Assembly (NCBI GenBank): GCA_964304625.1
Contig: OZ199840.1
Coordinates: 8,742,001-8,806,000, forward strand
Length of the DNA stretch: 64,000 nt
Source: Kudoa neothunni
Taxonomy: Eukaryota > Cnidaria
Direction of reading: 5' to 3'
Positions 1 to 12,266 of this stretch are shown one piece after another. A model generated the notes under the pieces. The model did no database searches and had not been told where the DNA came from. It saw only the letters and a list, made by a program, of their open reading frames with translations. Position 1 is the first letter of the stretch. Every line of letters begins with the position of its first letter. Both the position numbers and the translations under genes were made by a program.

Positions 1-1650
1 GGATTATCGAGAGAATTACTATGTTTGGAGCCAAAGAAATTATCAGTCTCTCCAGAATTAACATTGAGATTCTTAAGTAACCGATATTAAGTCAATGATA
101 AACCTTTAAATCAATTTATCAGATAGAAATTAAGAAATGAAAAAGTGCCTATATGACGTGTGGCTTCGAGTTTTCAACTACCGAGAATATATGAAATGTA
201 TCAAGTCTCATATGTCATATTTTACTTAATTTTTTTATACAGCTTTTTGTTATATATTTAAAAAGATAATAACGTTTCAAAAATTCATCTATTCACTAAA
301 GAGTACTCGAGTAATCAATACTTTCGTCAGAATTAAAGAGTTTGCTGATGAATGACACAAAAAGTAGACTGAAAGTTATCTGCTTATGATTAATTTTAAT
401 TTATATCAGGATGAAGCTCAACTAAATGAATTCCTGATATTTGAATATACAAAGAAAGTCTGTTAATTTAGGTCTTGAATGTTTTAAAATTGATAATTAT
501 GTCGTTAGGAGCAATTTTACGGCACATGAATCCATTGGCGCGATATTTACAATTTGATGTTGCAAATCACTTAGAATTTGTGGTGTATATTGATTTTTTA
601 ATATATTTATTCGCTTTCCAAACTATGAAATATAATTTTAGGCGGGAAGGTTATCATTATTTTAGTTAATACATAATTTGAGATTTCTCGTAGTTGCCAT
701 AAAGAAATGATTTGATGTACCTACACGCATTATAACAAGATCTACGATGTGCGTATAGTTTTTAAATAGTTCAACTTTTATGGCAAACGTTTAAAAAAAA
801 CCCTATTCTACTGAAATTCCAGTAATGTTCCAATTTATTATTTATCATGTTAATTGCATAAATTTGAAATTATATTTATTTTTTAAACATGTTTTAGCCA
901 TTTTCAAGATTACCAAAATTTTCCTACATTAAGTTTATAAAACCATTGTAATAATTTTCGAAACTTTATTAAATAATTTTTTAAGTAAAATTTTATCATT
1001 CAAACCTCTAATTACTTTCTAACTTCTGACTTGAAAGTTGATAATGAAATAAATATTTGGTCTTTATTAGACCAAAATTGATTCATTATTATATGGAAAT
1101 TGTATAATAATAAGATTCATTCATGTTACCGATAGTTTTATAATCTAGATCAACTATTACCACAAAAAAGGCACTATTTTTTTGTTAAGCGTTAGCCTGT
1201 CAATAAATAAGAAACTAATTGTTTATTCTATCATGCTGACATTATTACAAAGTTTTCATTACTTTGAACACAGTTCAATACAAAAATTATTCTAAAACGA
1301 TTGAATAATATGTTTATCTTTAATTGAGAGCCTTCCATCGAGAAAATCTATTGACTTTTAATCAATACTGTATGTTTTCAAGCTAAAAGCACATGCACAT
1401 CAATAGTTAAATCAATTTTTTATCTACGGTTGATTGGTTTTTTTGAACTAAGTGATGTTTGTCTGAAGGAGAATGTATAGATTGATTTAAGAGTTTAAAA
1501 ATCTTATTAAAAGAGTGAAACCCTAATTTCGCAGTAACAGACGTTCGGTGAAAATTAAATAAGGATCCTTCATAAAATTATCGGAAAGAAGTAATTTGGG
1601 CATTATCCTTATAGATGTCGAAATTTTAATTTTTACCTATTTCGTCCTTT
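1..1650. other. AT-rich intergenic DNA, no gene seen
   Basis: I find no conserved coding sequence, RNA gene or clear transposon terminus here. A 64-codon open stretch near 475-669 has low-complexity composition, no recognisable motif and no splice context, so I do not call it a gene. Confidence 0.5.
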
Positions 1651-1654
1651 ATCT

Positions 1655-2295
1655 ATTATGAGATAGTTCGAAGCATTATAACGCAAGCATTGCGTCCATA
1701 GATTTCATTGAAAACGTCCGCTATGTTGAACTTTCAGTGATTAAATTCAATGCAGATAGTTGTATTTTTATTTCACCTGATTATTCAAATTATTTTTGAT
1801 GATATTGATGCGATTTGATGTGTTTTTGAGAATGAACGCATTAAAATTTATGCTATGTCAAGAGATATTAATTTGAGTAATAAAAATCAATTTTCGTATA
1901 CCTCTTTATCTTATTTTACCACCCCAAAAAGCATGGAAAAAACTTTCTAAGCCGGGGCAAAAATAACGTTTTAGATATCATTTTAACGGGATTTACATAA
2001 TCCGGGAATGCAAAAAACAATACACTGAACATAAATTATTTAGAGTTGGTGCTGGGCCACGAAATTTATAAATGAACGCCGGAATTGGTACACTCCTTCA
2101 CAGAAATAATCGTAACTTAAATTTCATATTCCCAGTCATCCAAATATAATGCTTGAAAATTATTTTAGTTTGACTGCATCTATATTTATAGGTCAATTTG
2201 AAATATTAATATCTTTTTAGAATGTTATTAAGAAATTTTTCAGTGCTTAATACTCCCAAGAAAAGCTGGGCAGTTCTCACTAGTAATATCATACA
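1655..2295 (+). repeat. Dispersed repeat, copy 1
   Basis: This stretch is clearly homologous, in inverted orientation, to 29395-29950. Long colinear blocks match, including the landmarks aaaaagcatggaaaaaactt, ttcatattcccagtcat and tagtttgactgcatctatat. Copy 1 carries about 70 extra bases near 2040-2110 that copy 2 lacks. It ends at an (AG)n microsatellite. No convincing reading frame is shared by the copies. The class is unknown; a non-autonomous DNA transposon or the remnant of a larger element are both possible. Confidence 0.75.
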
Positions 2296-2315
2296 GAGAG
2301 AGAGAGAGAGAGAGC
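2289..2315. repeat. (AG)n microsatellite
   Basis: Simple dinucleotide run at the right edge of dispersed repeat copy 1. Confidence 0.9.
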
Positions 2316-3272
2316 AGAAGGACCTATTCCTATTTCTTGTAAACTAAAATCAAGTCAATAATTGGTAGATTAAAATGCTTCATTATCATCATATTTACAC
2401 CTCCATTGCTTTTATCTATCTGTAATATTGAATTATTTGGATTTTTTTCTTCTATGCTCCTGTGAAATATTCCTAACATTATTTTTATAATAAGAAAAAT
2501 ATAGAATTAATCGGATTATTTTACCAAAAAAGCCATCAATAATCAATAGCGAGGCCACCGATTTCTATACTTTTGAATTTGATTCAACAAAAAATTAAAT
2601 ATAGTATTTTACGACTTGTTAAAGGTTAATTAACAGAATTTGTTGAACTTATGTTGGAAAACAATGAAAAAATTAATTTAGAACAAATTTGTTTATATTT
2701 TATTTTATCTTTTGTTGTTAGAGAAGTAAAAAATCTCAAGAGTATATATACATTATTTTCCTTTTGAATTAAGATAGAGGTCGATTTTTAAAGTATTGAA
2801 TTTAATATTTTCTTTCGTTTTAACTATAACCTTAAAGAAAACCTAGACAATATTACCAAATATTTTTATAATTACCTTAATCCCCAAAAACTCTTGACTG
2901 AGATTAAATTGTATTAATTTAGAAACATAATAATTATTTGATAATCTATCAATAAAATATAACATTATTTGAGTAAAAGTTAGTGCTAACTTTACCGACC
3001 TAACTCTCAGCAAATGATTGCACAGAGTCCCGGTTTAATCCGTAATGTTCTTCTATCATGGTTATACGAAATTCCCGTTTCATAATTAATTGTTTAATTT
3101 ATGGCTAAGTTAATGTTAATTTATTTATTGGGTTGTTGTTATGGATGACTTTAAATCAACATGACCTAAATCGCTCAAGGGTTGTCATGAGCTTGACAGA
3201 AAAAATAATTTTTTAAGTGAATATAAATAATATAATTAATCAAAGTATTAATAAATAAAAAGAATGTTGGGG
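2316..3272. other. AT-rich intergenic DNA downstream of tandem copy 1
   Basis: Nothing recognisable. It contains the 3' flank of the minus-strand gene ending at 3273. Confidence 0.5.
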
Positions 3273-6191
3273 CTAGTCATTTTTCTTTTTTCCGATGAAG
3301 AATGCGATTCCCCCTATCAAAAGTACCACTCCTGCAACAGCTGATACGATTATTCTATCTATAAATTAAACAACTCAAATAACAAAAATTAATACATCAT
3401 TTTCATGTTTGACCTAAAATCAAAATTTCGTTATATTGTTATATACAATAATTTGGTAGTAAAATTACTTTGCACTACTTTTTTCACCTAAAGAAAATAA
3501 TACAAAAATAATTTTTAATTTATTTAATACCTTGATTTATTGCAGCAGTTCCGTAATATGTCGGATCAGACTCCAAGTATACGATTAAATGATAATTGTT
3601 TGATTCTGGCAAGTTATCAATGGTGAAACTTGCACATTTTGGAAACTTGGTGCATTTAGAATTCCGCGCCATGCATGATCTCACAATTAATTGTGATTTT
3701 GCACTTGTATTTTTTAGTTCCCATTTACATTTTGACTGTTCGTTCACTTTTGTCGAATGGTGAGTTTCCACTGTGAATGTAGTTCCATCTCGTGTTATTG
3801 AAACGTCTAATACTTTATTAGTGTCTGTTGGATTTTCTTTAGGTTTATCTAATCGTTGATTAATACAGATAAATTTGAAACTAAAATTTTTACTTGAAGG
3901 GATATCAATTGTTTGTTGTGTAGACTTTCCTGTGGCAGTCACCAAAACTCTGTATTCATAGTTTGGGTCGTAGTCGGTGTTGAATATAATAGATTTGCAT
4001 GATGGCATATTTTGACATATCTTTGAAGTGTTATCATTAGTTTGAGCAGTATTTTCTGTTGTTGTACCACCTGCTCTAGCTATACTTACTATCTCTGATT
4101 TTGATTTAATTGCAGAACTTTGAGAAGGTTGTGAAGTCTGTGAGGATGGATCGGGAAGTGTAAGAGTAGGTGGATTAGTTGAGACAGGGGCAGGGCACAC
4201 AAATATCGATTCATAATCATTACCCTTTTTAATTTTTACATCGTATTCACACAGGGCTGGAGTTTTTGTCGATAATCGTGCATTCAATTCGAATCCTTCC
4301 ATATTAAATCTATGAGTAATTGATAGTGTAGCCAGTTCTAATAAAATTTAATGTAACAAAAATAAAACAAAATTAGTTTACTAGTTTCAACTGCCTTGTA
4401 AATGTGTTCTGCATAATCTTTATGAGCAACCACTTTGATGTCATATTGAACACCAGGTTCTAGACCAATGATCTTTTTAGTATCCTTACAAAAGCCCCTA
4501 CATGGATTGCTGTCGTCGCATGAAGCAGGATAGAAATTATCTTTTCCTGTCAAACTTATATGATATTCACATGTTGGTTCTGTTGTTTTATCATTGGTTA
4601 CCGTACCATCAACAGTTTTAAGGGAGGCATCGGATGCTGTTGTTGTTGGAGTTGTATCTAAATAAGTCTTCCCACTCTCGTTTTCTTAGTAGATATTAAT
4701 ATTGTCTGAAACATTAAATATATTTACTTGTTCTATAAAATATTTTTTCTTTAAAATTTGTAGGGTTGGTGATTCCTGTTGCAGTTACTTCAATAATATA
4801 TGCCCTACCAGCATTAAGACCTTTTACGACTAATTCTGAGCCATTTTTCTTGCAGTTTCCATCACTACCATCAGTTATACTACTACTAGAAGCACAAGTA
4901 GTAGTAGTCGATGCAGTCGGTTTAATACTGTCAGCGGCATAATGAGTGAGAGTAGGGGTTCCGCTGCTCTCTTTTAAAAGTCCTGAGTTAAATGTAACAC
5001 CAATAGCTGTGTAAGCTGATAATAGTCCTTCTGTTGGTTCAGTGATAGCTAAAAAAATTTAAAAATGTTTGTACTTCTTCGTTACACAATTACCGTATTT
5101 ATTTTGAATATAACCGTCATACGTTTTATTAGAATGCATTGCTAGCTTGTGATGCCTTGTTTGGATTATAACACTATAAACTGATTTTGGTGCAGACACC
5201 GTCAAAGTGACATTTTTACAGGGGGCATAGCATTCACCGTTGCTGTTACCACACTTTGATTCATATGCATCATTAACTGCAGTAGTCTCAGCATTTCTAA
5301 GACGAAACACACAGATCTCGTGAGATGGGTTGTTAGTAAATTTTAAAGTGATTTTGTTATCTTCAGTATTTTTAGAAACATAAAATTGTGGCTTGTAAAT
5401 TTCAATGCTGTTTTTCATGTATTCATTAGGCATGTTATAAAAAAAGCTTGGATAATTTTGGCATCTCACTTCGTAATGTGGAATTAGGAGATCGAAATCA
5501 ACCGTATTAGCTTGGTTTTCATTGATGCAATCAGTGTTGGCCGTTCCTTCATTGTATTTCATATCTTTATAGTGGATTGGGCAGTTGACTGATGTACATG
5601 TTTTTGTGCTTAACTTTAATTTGTTTGAGGTACCCTCTGTTGAAATAGAAATTTGTGGATTTACAAGTAATGCTAAATAAAATATTTTTATTTAATCGAA
5701 TTAACTATACAGTTACGTGCTACTAAACCAAATACTTTTCCACCATGTAATTGATTAGCTGTATTAACAGCCCCTGCGTTGTCTCCAGCAAAAATGTAAA
5801 TGTAATGTGTTCTGGGAGAAAATAAATTAAAGTCTATTTTTATATTATCCCCAGCACAAACTCTAACACATTTATTGTTCGCGTCCCCTTCCGTTATGCC
5901 GCTCGGACAAGAGGTAATTTCGTCAAATGCAAGTGCATTATTGGCTACATTTGACTTCATGATGCGGCAGGTTTTACCTTCAGTAGTATATGTACTTCCA
6001 GTTAAAATTAGTTGAACTTTGGATTGATTTCCATCAGTGTCTTTCACGATCTGATATTTCACTCGTTCTGTTGGAGCAATGGGAACGTTTCCGTCACAAA
6101 ACGTTTGGTTAATAATAACTTAAAAAGTTTATCAGCGAATAAAAAATATTAAATTACTAAATATGGAAAAAATATTAATAATAAACAACAT
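3273..6191 (-). CDS. Cysteine-rich FN3-like type I membrane protein, tandem copy 1 (intact)
   Basis: I do not recognise this family. Splicing 8 exons (6191-6158, 6118-5717, 5672-5094, 5048-4728, 4684-4382, 4337-3531, 3487-3469, 3354-3273) gives exactly 849 codons including the stop, with no internal stop. Most introns are 39-45 nt; the last is 114 nt. All are phase 1 except the last, which is phase 2. The start ATG opens a hydrophobic signal peptide (MLFIINIFSIF...). Exon-sized domains follow, each with four or so cysteines and an FN3-like strand pattern such as GLEPGVQYDIKVVAH. A Ser/Pro/Thr-rich linker sits in exon 6. A single TM helix (VSAVAGVVLLIGGIAFF core, about residues 823-842) and a six-residue tail GKKKND end the protein. 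I infer a secretory-pathway membrane glycoprotein. It is the only tandem copy with an unbroken frame. Confidence 0.85.
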
Positions 6192-6784
6192 TGTAGTCTT
6201 ATTGTGGCGATAAGAATATAATCATTTCACAAATCGGTTGAATAGGGCGAATACGATTTGTGCTATTCAATGAATGTTTTTGAGGGTATTATTGAATTCA
6301 TATTAATTATTTGTAGGTCAAAAAAACAAGTTATGATTAATCATGGAGGTTATGAAATTAATTATATATTTTTTTAAAATATAAAATAATTATTCAATAT
6401 TTTCAGTTTATTTCTTTTGGAAAAATTTATATAAATTCCATTAATTTGAAAGATGATGTATTATAAATGTCCTGAATACCTATTATTCGAGGAATTAGTT
6501 AAACCTACATAGCACACAATGCAAAAAAATACTAAATTTTTAATTTGATAAATAATTATGTTTGATAATAGTAGAAAATATTCAATATTATGGAACTTGT
6601 TTAAGTCTGTTTCCCTACTAAATCATAATTAAGGTAATAACACAAAATGAAATTTTTGATTAATTCATTTTTTTAATATATATATATATATATATGAAGT
6701 ATTAATTAATATAGGAGGTTTTTTCCGTATAACCCCAGGTACTTTAAATAGTTACTGAAATTTCACCTCTGTTCCTCTTGCTTA
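6192..6784. other. Upstream region of copy 1, with (TA)n microsatellite
   Basis: AT-rich 5' flank of the minus-strand gene. A TA run lies at about 6676-6695. No promoter element is identifiable by eye. The piggyBac relic begins at the far end. Confidence 0.5.
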
Positions 6785-7530
6785 GGAACTCTTGTGCAAT
6801 GGCTTAACTCTGAAAGGAACTATGAGGAAAAACAAAAGAAAAATTTCGGATAATTTTCTCAAGTCATGGAAACGTGATGTTTTTTCATCCATTTTTGATT
6901 TCAGTGGGGATTTTATATTAGGCTCGTGCGTTTCAAAAAAATACTACGCTGTAAACCTCTTGTCTAGTCAACACCATGATAACTCAATCCATGACGTAGA
7001 CTGAAAGACACCCAACATCACTATGCACCACAAAAAAACAAATGATGGTGTTGATATGGCTGACAAATTGACCGCCCAATATTCCTACAGCAAACCTACG
7101 AGAAGATGGCCATTTAAAATTATTTATGGACATGCTCGGTATAGCTTGCTCAAGTACCTATATTTTGTGGATAAAAAACATCCTGAGTGTCAAAAAAGTA
7201 AGTAGAAATAGGATACAATGTTTTATACGGCAGTTATCCATTGAATTAGCACGAGAACATGAATCATGGCGCCATAATAACCAAGAAAGATTGCCAATCA
7301 ACATTAAGCATGGATTTCGTCTATTTTATGGAAGTATCAACAATGATTCCTCGTCCCTCATATCGAGTTCTTCGCATGCATTAAGTAGGAAACGATGTTT
7401 TTTTTGTCCAATAAACCAAGACAAAAAATCACAGATATTGCGTTTCAATTGTCAAAGATTTGTTTGCGCCAAACAAATTTTAAACATAAGAACATTATTT
7501 ATTGTATGGACTGCGACAAAAAATTCCTAT
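6785..7530 (+). mobile_element. piggyBac transposase relic (C-terminal half)
   Basis: Translation shows piggyBac-family signatures in order: LTLKGTMRKNKR (GT-RKNR block), AVNLLSSQHHD (strand before the third catalytic Asp), NDGVDMADK (equivalent of GGVD-D, third Asp), KPTRRWPFKIIYGH (RRWP block), RQLSIELARE, and a C-terminal cysteine-rich block beginning RKRCFFCP. An in-frame stop at about 7000 and further frame changes show it is dead. The N-terminal catalytic region is missing. The right terminus of the same or a related element may be at 8902. Confidence 0.8.
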
Positions 7531-7589
7531 ATAATTGAAAAAGGTATGTGTCTGTTTTTTTATATTCTCAACCTTGTGTGAATATAATG

Positions 7590-8830
7590 GCGTCGTCAAT
7601 ATATCCAGTAAAACATTGAAGCTAATTTTTTTAAATATAAGACACAATTAATCTTTACGTCACATAATTTTTTTTATTTTTTTATTATAGATATTGCATT
7701 TTGATTCAACCTATGCTTAATTCGCTGATTAAATCCAAAATAAACCTTAAACATCTGAATCGATAATTGGAATAGTTTAAAATGTTTTAAAACTATATGA
7801 TTTTGATTCATACAATGATTTCACAAAATACGTGAATAACTGAAAAAAAGAAGTAACGTTTTATTCTCTAACCGTAAACTATATGGGATTTTAAATAATT
7901 TTTTTAACTATACACGGAAATAAATCTTTCAACATTTTTATATACATATTTAAACCTCTCGTTTAAAAAGTTTGAGCGTTTAAATTTTTTAAAACTTAAG
8001 ATCACACGCAGAAGAAATTTTGTTAGGAAAATATTAATTATAATGAACAATTAACTGCCTGTAATGTTTATTGTACTTGAAATAATAAGATATTTTTCCC
8101 TCGTATGTTCGTTTGAATGATTCATTAATAAATGGATATATAAACGTTTAAAAAATTTGAATCACTCTCAAAAAAGGTTGTTAAAGAACATAACTATTGA
8201 TATACAAAATTTTATGATATTACACTTAATCAAACTAATTTTTTCATTTGTAAAATTGTTGAAGTTTCATCCGCAAAACCAAAAATTAATTTGATACATT
8301 TCGTTTTTCAAATAAATATAAGGATCGAAGTTTAAAAAAGTGGAAATAAACTCGACTGAAAAATGGAAGCTTAGAACTAAAATAAATTGAATTATAATGT
8401 CAGTAAATAATAATGAAGCGTGTAAATTTTAAAACGCAACAGACTATGACTGAAGAATTCAGCAAACAGCAAAAATTGCAAAATCCTGCGTCATTTGAGA
8501 TCGAAAATCTGTTTATATTAACCACGATCGAGTGTTCCGTTTTGATGCGTGGCTTTTTCCTGATAGCGTATATCACGCTAATCTTTTGTTTTTTTAAGTT
8601 TTCTGATTCGAGAATAAATTATATCTACAAAGCAATCTCCACTGTTGAAATATTACCGATTCAAACACATGCATTTCATCTTGTGTAAATAATGTTGCAG
8701 CTAACAAACAACGCCATTTTTTGTAATGAAGGAAATAAAAATTCAGTTAGATTTTGGTTTTAATTAGCTTAAAATTGTATAATAAATTAATTGATAATAA
8801 TTCAATCGCAGTAAAACTTAGTTATCATTG
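7590..8830. other. AT-rich DNA, possibly interior of the piggyBac element
   Basis: No supported gene. A 91-codon open frame at 8413-8688 has a hydrophobic middle but no recognisable motif or splice context. Confidence 0.4.
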
Positions 8831-8837
8831 ATTGCTT

Positions 8838-8906
8838 CTGGGGTCACTGAGTGCCCACCACCACGCCAGGGGGTAATTTTTTGACACTCAGTACTAGGAA
8901 GGTTAA
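8838..8906 (+). mobile_element. Probable piggyBac right terminus with subterminal inverted repeat
   Basis: A GC-richer block contains the inverted pair CACTGAGTG (about 8847) and CACTCAGT (about 8884) and finishes ...CTAGGAAGG followed by TTAA at 8903-8906. TTAA is the piggyBac target site, and CCTTCCTAG-type ends followed by subterminal repeats are typical of the family. The matching left end was not found. Confidence 0.5.
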
Positions 8907-9339
8907 ATAACATCGTTTGTATAAATATCACGCTCCCCAAGAAATAAGCTCAAAAACAAAGAGACAATTAAGAAGTACACGTATTCTTAAAAACCATCCA
9001 ATGAAATCAATAATCATTAATGAATATAATTATTTTTAAATTATACGGTCAAATTTAATAATAATAACCACTAAAAATATGTTATTTCATATTGAGTTAT
9101 TCAGTAGTGCATCTCTACCCTGAATACTTTTAGACATTTTTTTCACTTTAATACAGTAAATATATTGAATATTAAGTTGATTTTATATAGACTTAAAACT
9201 TATATGATTTCATTAGAAAGCAAGAATCAAATAAAGTTAACAAAACTAGTGCTATTTTAAAAATTTGATTATGAATAAATTATTGTAAGAAAATATAAAT
9301 AATAATTAATTAATATAATAAATAAAAAGAATGTTGGGG
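8907..9339. other. Intergenic between piggyBac end and copy 2
   Basis: AT-rich. Only the last ~30 bp before the copy 2 stop are shared with the corresponding flank of copy 1. Confidence 0.5.
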
Positions 9340-12266
9340 CTAGTCATTTTTCTTTTTTCCGATGAAGAATGCGATTCCCCCTATCAAAAGTACCACTCCT
9401 GCAACAGCTGATACGATTATTCTATCTATAAATTAAACAACTCAAATAACAAAAATTAATACATCATTTTCATGTTTGACCTAAAATCAAAATTTCGTTA
9501 TATTGTTATATACAATAATTTGGTAGTAAAATTACTTTGCACTACTTTTTTCACCTAAAGAAAATAATACAAAAATAATTTTTTAATTTATTTAATACCT
9601 TGATTTATTGCAGCAGTTCCGTAATATGTCGGATCAGACTCCAAGTATACGATTAAGTGATAATTGTTTGATTCTGGCAAATTATCAATGGTGAATCTTG
9701 CACATTTTGGAAACTTGGTGCATTTAGAATTCCGCGCCATGCATGATCTCACAATTAATTGTGATTTTGCACTTGTATTTTTTAGTTCCCATTTACATTT
9801 TGACTGTTCGTTCACTTTTGTCGAATGATGAGTTTCCACTGTGAATGTAGTTCCATCTCGTGTTATTGAAACGTCTAATACTTTATTGGTGTCTGTTGGA
9901 TTTTCTTTAGGTTTATCTAATCATTGATTAATACAGATAAATTTGAAACTAAAATTTTTACTTGAAGGGATATCAATTGTTTGTTGTGTAGATTTTCCTG
10001 TGGCAGTCACCAAAACTCTGTATTCATGGTTTGGATCGTAGTCGGTGTTGAATACAATAGATTTGCATGATGGCATATTTTGGCATGTCTTTGAAGTGAT
10101 ATCATTAGTTTGAGCAGTATTTTCTGTTGTTGTACCACCTGCTCTAGCTATTTTTAGTGCGTCAAATCTTGACTTAATTAGAGAATTTTGAGAAGGTTGT
10201 GAAGTCTGTGAGGATGGATCGGGAAGTGTAAGAGTAGGTGGATTAGTTGAGGCAGGGGCAGGACACATGAATATCGACTCATAATCATTACCCTTTTTAA
10301 TTCTTACATCGTACTCACACACAGCTGGTGTGTTTGTCGATAATCGTGCATTCAATTCGAATCCTTCCATATTAAATCTATGAGTAATTGATAGTGTATC
10401 CAATTCTAACGAAATTTAGTATTAACAAGATAAAATAATATTGATTTACTAGTTTCAACTGCCTTATAAATATGATCCGCATAATCTTTATGAGCAACTA
10501 CTTTAATGTCATATTGAACACCAGGTTCTAGACCAACGATTTTTTTAGTATCCTTACAAAAGCCTCTACATGGAATGCTGTCTTCGCATGACGCAGGATA
10601 GAAATTATCTTTTCCTGTCAAACTTATATGATATTCACATGTTGGTTCTGTTGTTTTATCATCGCGTACCGTACCATCTACAGCTTTAAGGGATGCATCA
10701 GATGCTGTTGTTGTTGGATCTGTATCTAAATAAGTCTTTTGAGCGCCACTTTCTTAATAAATATTAATGATTTTAATATTATTTTGTATATTCACTCGTT
10801 CTGTAAAATATTTTTTCTTTAAAGTTCTGTGGATCAGTAACTGTTGACATTGCAACTTCAAACATGTAAGCCCTTCCACTATCAAGACCGGTTACCACTA
10901 ATTTAATACCTTCTGTTTTGCAAGTGCTTCCATTTCCAGACGTTGTGCCACTACCAGCAGCACAGTTAGTAGTACTTGGTGCGTCTGGCGTAAAAGTGTC
11001 GGCAGGATAATGAGTGAGAGTAGTGGTTCCGGCAGTAACTTTAAAGGGCGAAGAATCAAACTTGACACCTACATTAGTAAACTCTGATAATAATCCCTCG
11101 GTTGGTTCAGTAATTGCTAAAAGAATTGATCATATTTATGTAAGTGATTTCATTCGTTATTACCGTATTTATTTTGAGTATACCCCTCATAATTTTTATC
11201 AGATTTTATCGTTAAATCGTGATGTCTTGTTTGGATTACGACACTGTAAACCGATTTTTCTGCTTTGACAGTTAATGTAACATTTGCGCAAGGGGCGTAG
11301 CAATCACCATTTTGGTTACCACAATTTGACTCATATGCGTCACTTGAACCAGTTTGTGTAGCATCTTTAATACGAAACACACAGATTTCGTGAGATGGAT
11401 TATTAGTAAATTTTAAAGTAACTTTTTTAGTATCTGCAGAGTTTTTCGTGATTATAAAATTGTGGTTTGTAAATTTCAATTCCGCTTTTCATGTATTCAT
11501 TGGGCATGTTATAAAAAAAGCTTGGATAATTTTGACATTTCATTTCATAATGAGGAATAAGAAGATCGAAATCGAGGATATTCGCTTGACCGTCAGTGTT
11601 ACAACTATCAGCATTTGTACCTGCTGCGTACTGCATGGCTTTGTAGTGAATGGGACAGTCTACAGGAGTGAATGTTTTGACACATAATTTAAGTTTTTTT
11701 TGAGGTGTCAAAGGAAACAGCAAATTTCGGATTAACAAGCAATGCTAAAGTTAATGTAATTATTTATTTCATTAATAATAAGTTACGTGTTGAAAAACCA
11801 AACATTTTTCCTCCTGTTAATTCGTTCGCATCTTTTTCGGCTCCGTCCTTGGTCCCAGAAAATATGTAAACGTACGAAGTTCTGGGAGAAAGAGCATTAA
11901 AATCCAACTTTAAATCGTTTCCAGCACAAACTCTAACACATTTATCGCCGGAACGGGCAGGTTCTCTTCCGGTAGGGCAATTACTAATTTCATTTAAAGT
12001 AAGTGCATCGCCCGCTTTATCAGATTTCCTGATGCGACACATCTTATTGGCGGTAGTATAAATACTCCCACTTAAAACAAGTTGGAGTTTGAATGGATTA
12101 TCACCCGTATCTTTCACAATCTGATAATTCACTATTTCCGTTGGAATGGTAGGAACATTTTCATTGGAGAAGGTTTGGTCGATGAAAACTATAAAAAAAC
12201 AATATGGAAAACATAAAAAAATCTAAAATTACTTAACGTGGAAATAATATGAAAAACAAGCGACAT
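9340..12266 (-). pseudogene. Tandem copy 2 of the FN3-like membrane protein, disrupted
   Basis: Same 8-exon structure as copy 1: 12266-12233, 12188-11787, 11744-11164, 11116-10796, 10752-10450, 10405-9599, 9554-9536, 9421-9340. Six of the eight exons match copy 1 exactly in length and phase. The signal peptide begins MSLVFHIISTL. Exon 3 is 581 nt against 579 in copy 1, reflecting two single-base frame changes, one in an eight-base A run. Exon 6 contains a premature TGA where copy 1 has CGA (FICINQ then stop), consistent with CpG decay. Truncation there would remove the TM helix. The last exons and the last intron are almost identical to copy 1, while exon 2 is much more diverged. It is either a recent pseudogene or a gene damaged by sequence errors. 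Confidence 0.75.

Noticed and set aside
475-669. 64-codon plus-strand open frame
   Set aside because: Low-complexity composition, no motif, no splice or neighbour context.
8413-8688. 91-codon plus-strand open frame with hydrophobic segment
   Set aside because: Unrecognised, lies in likely transposon interior, no splice support.
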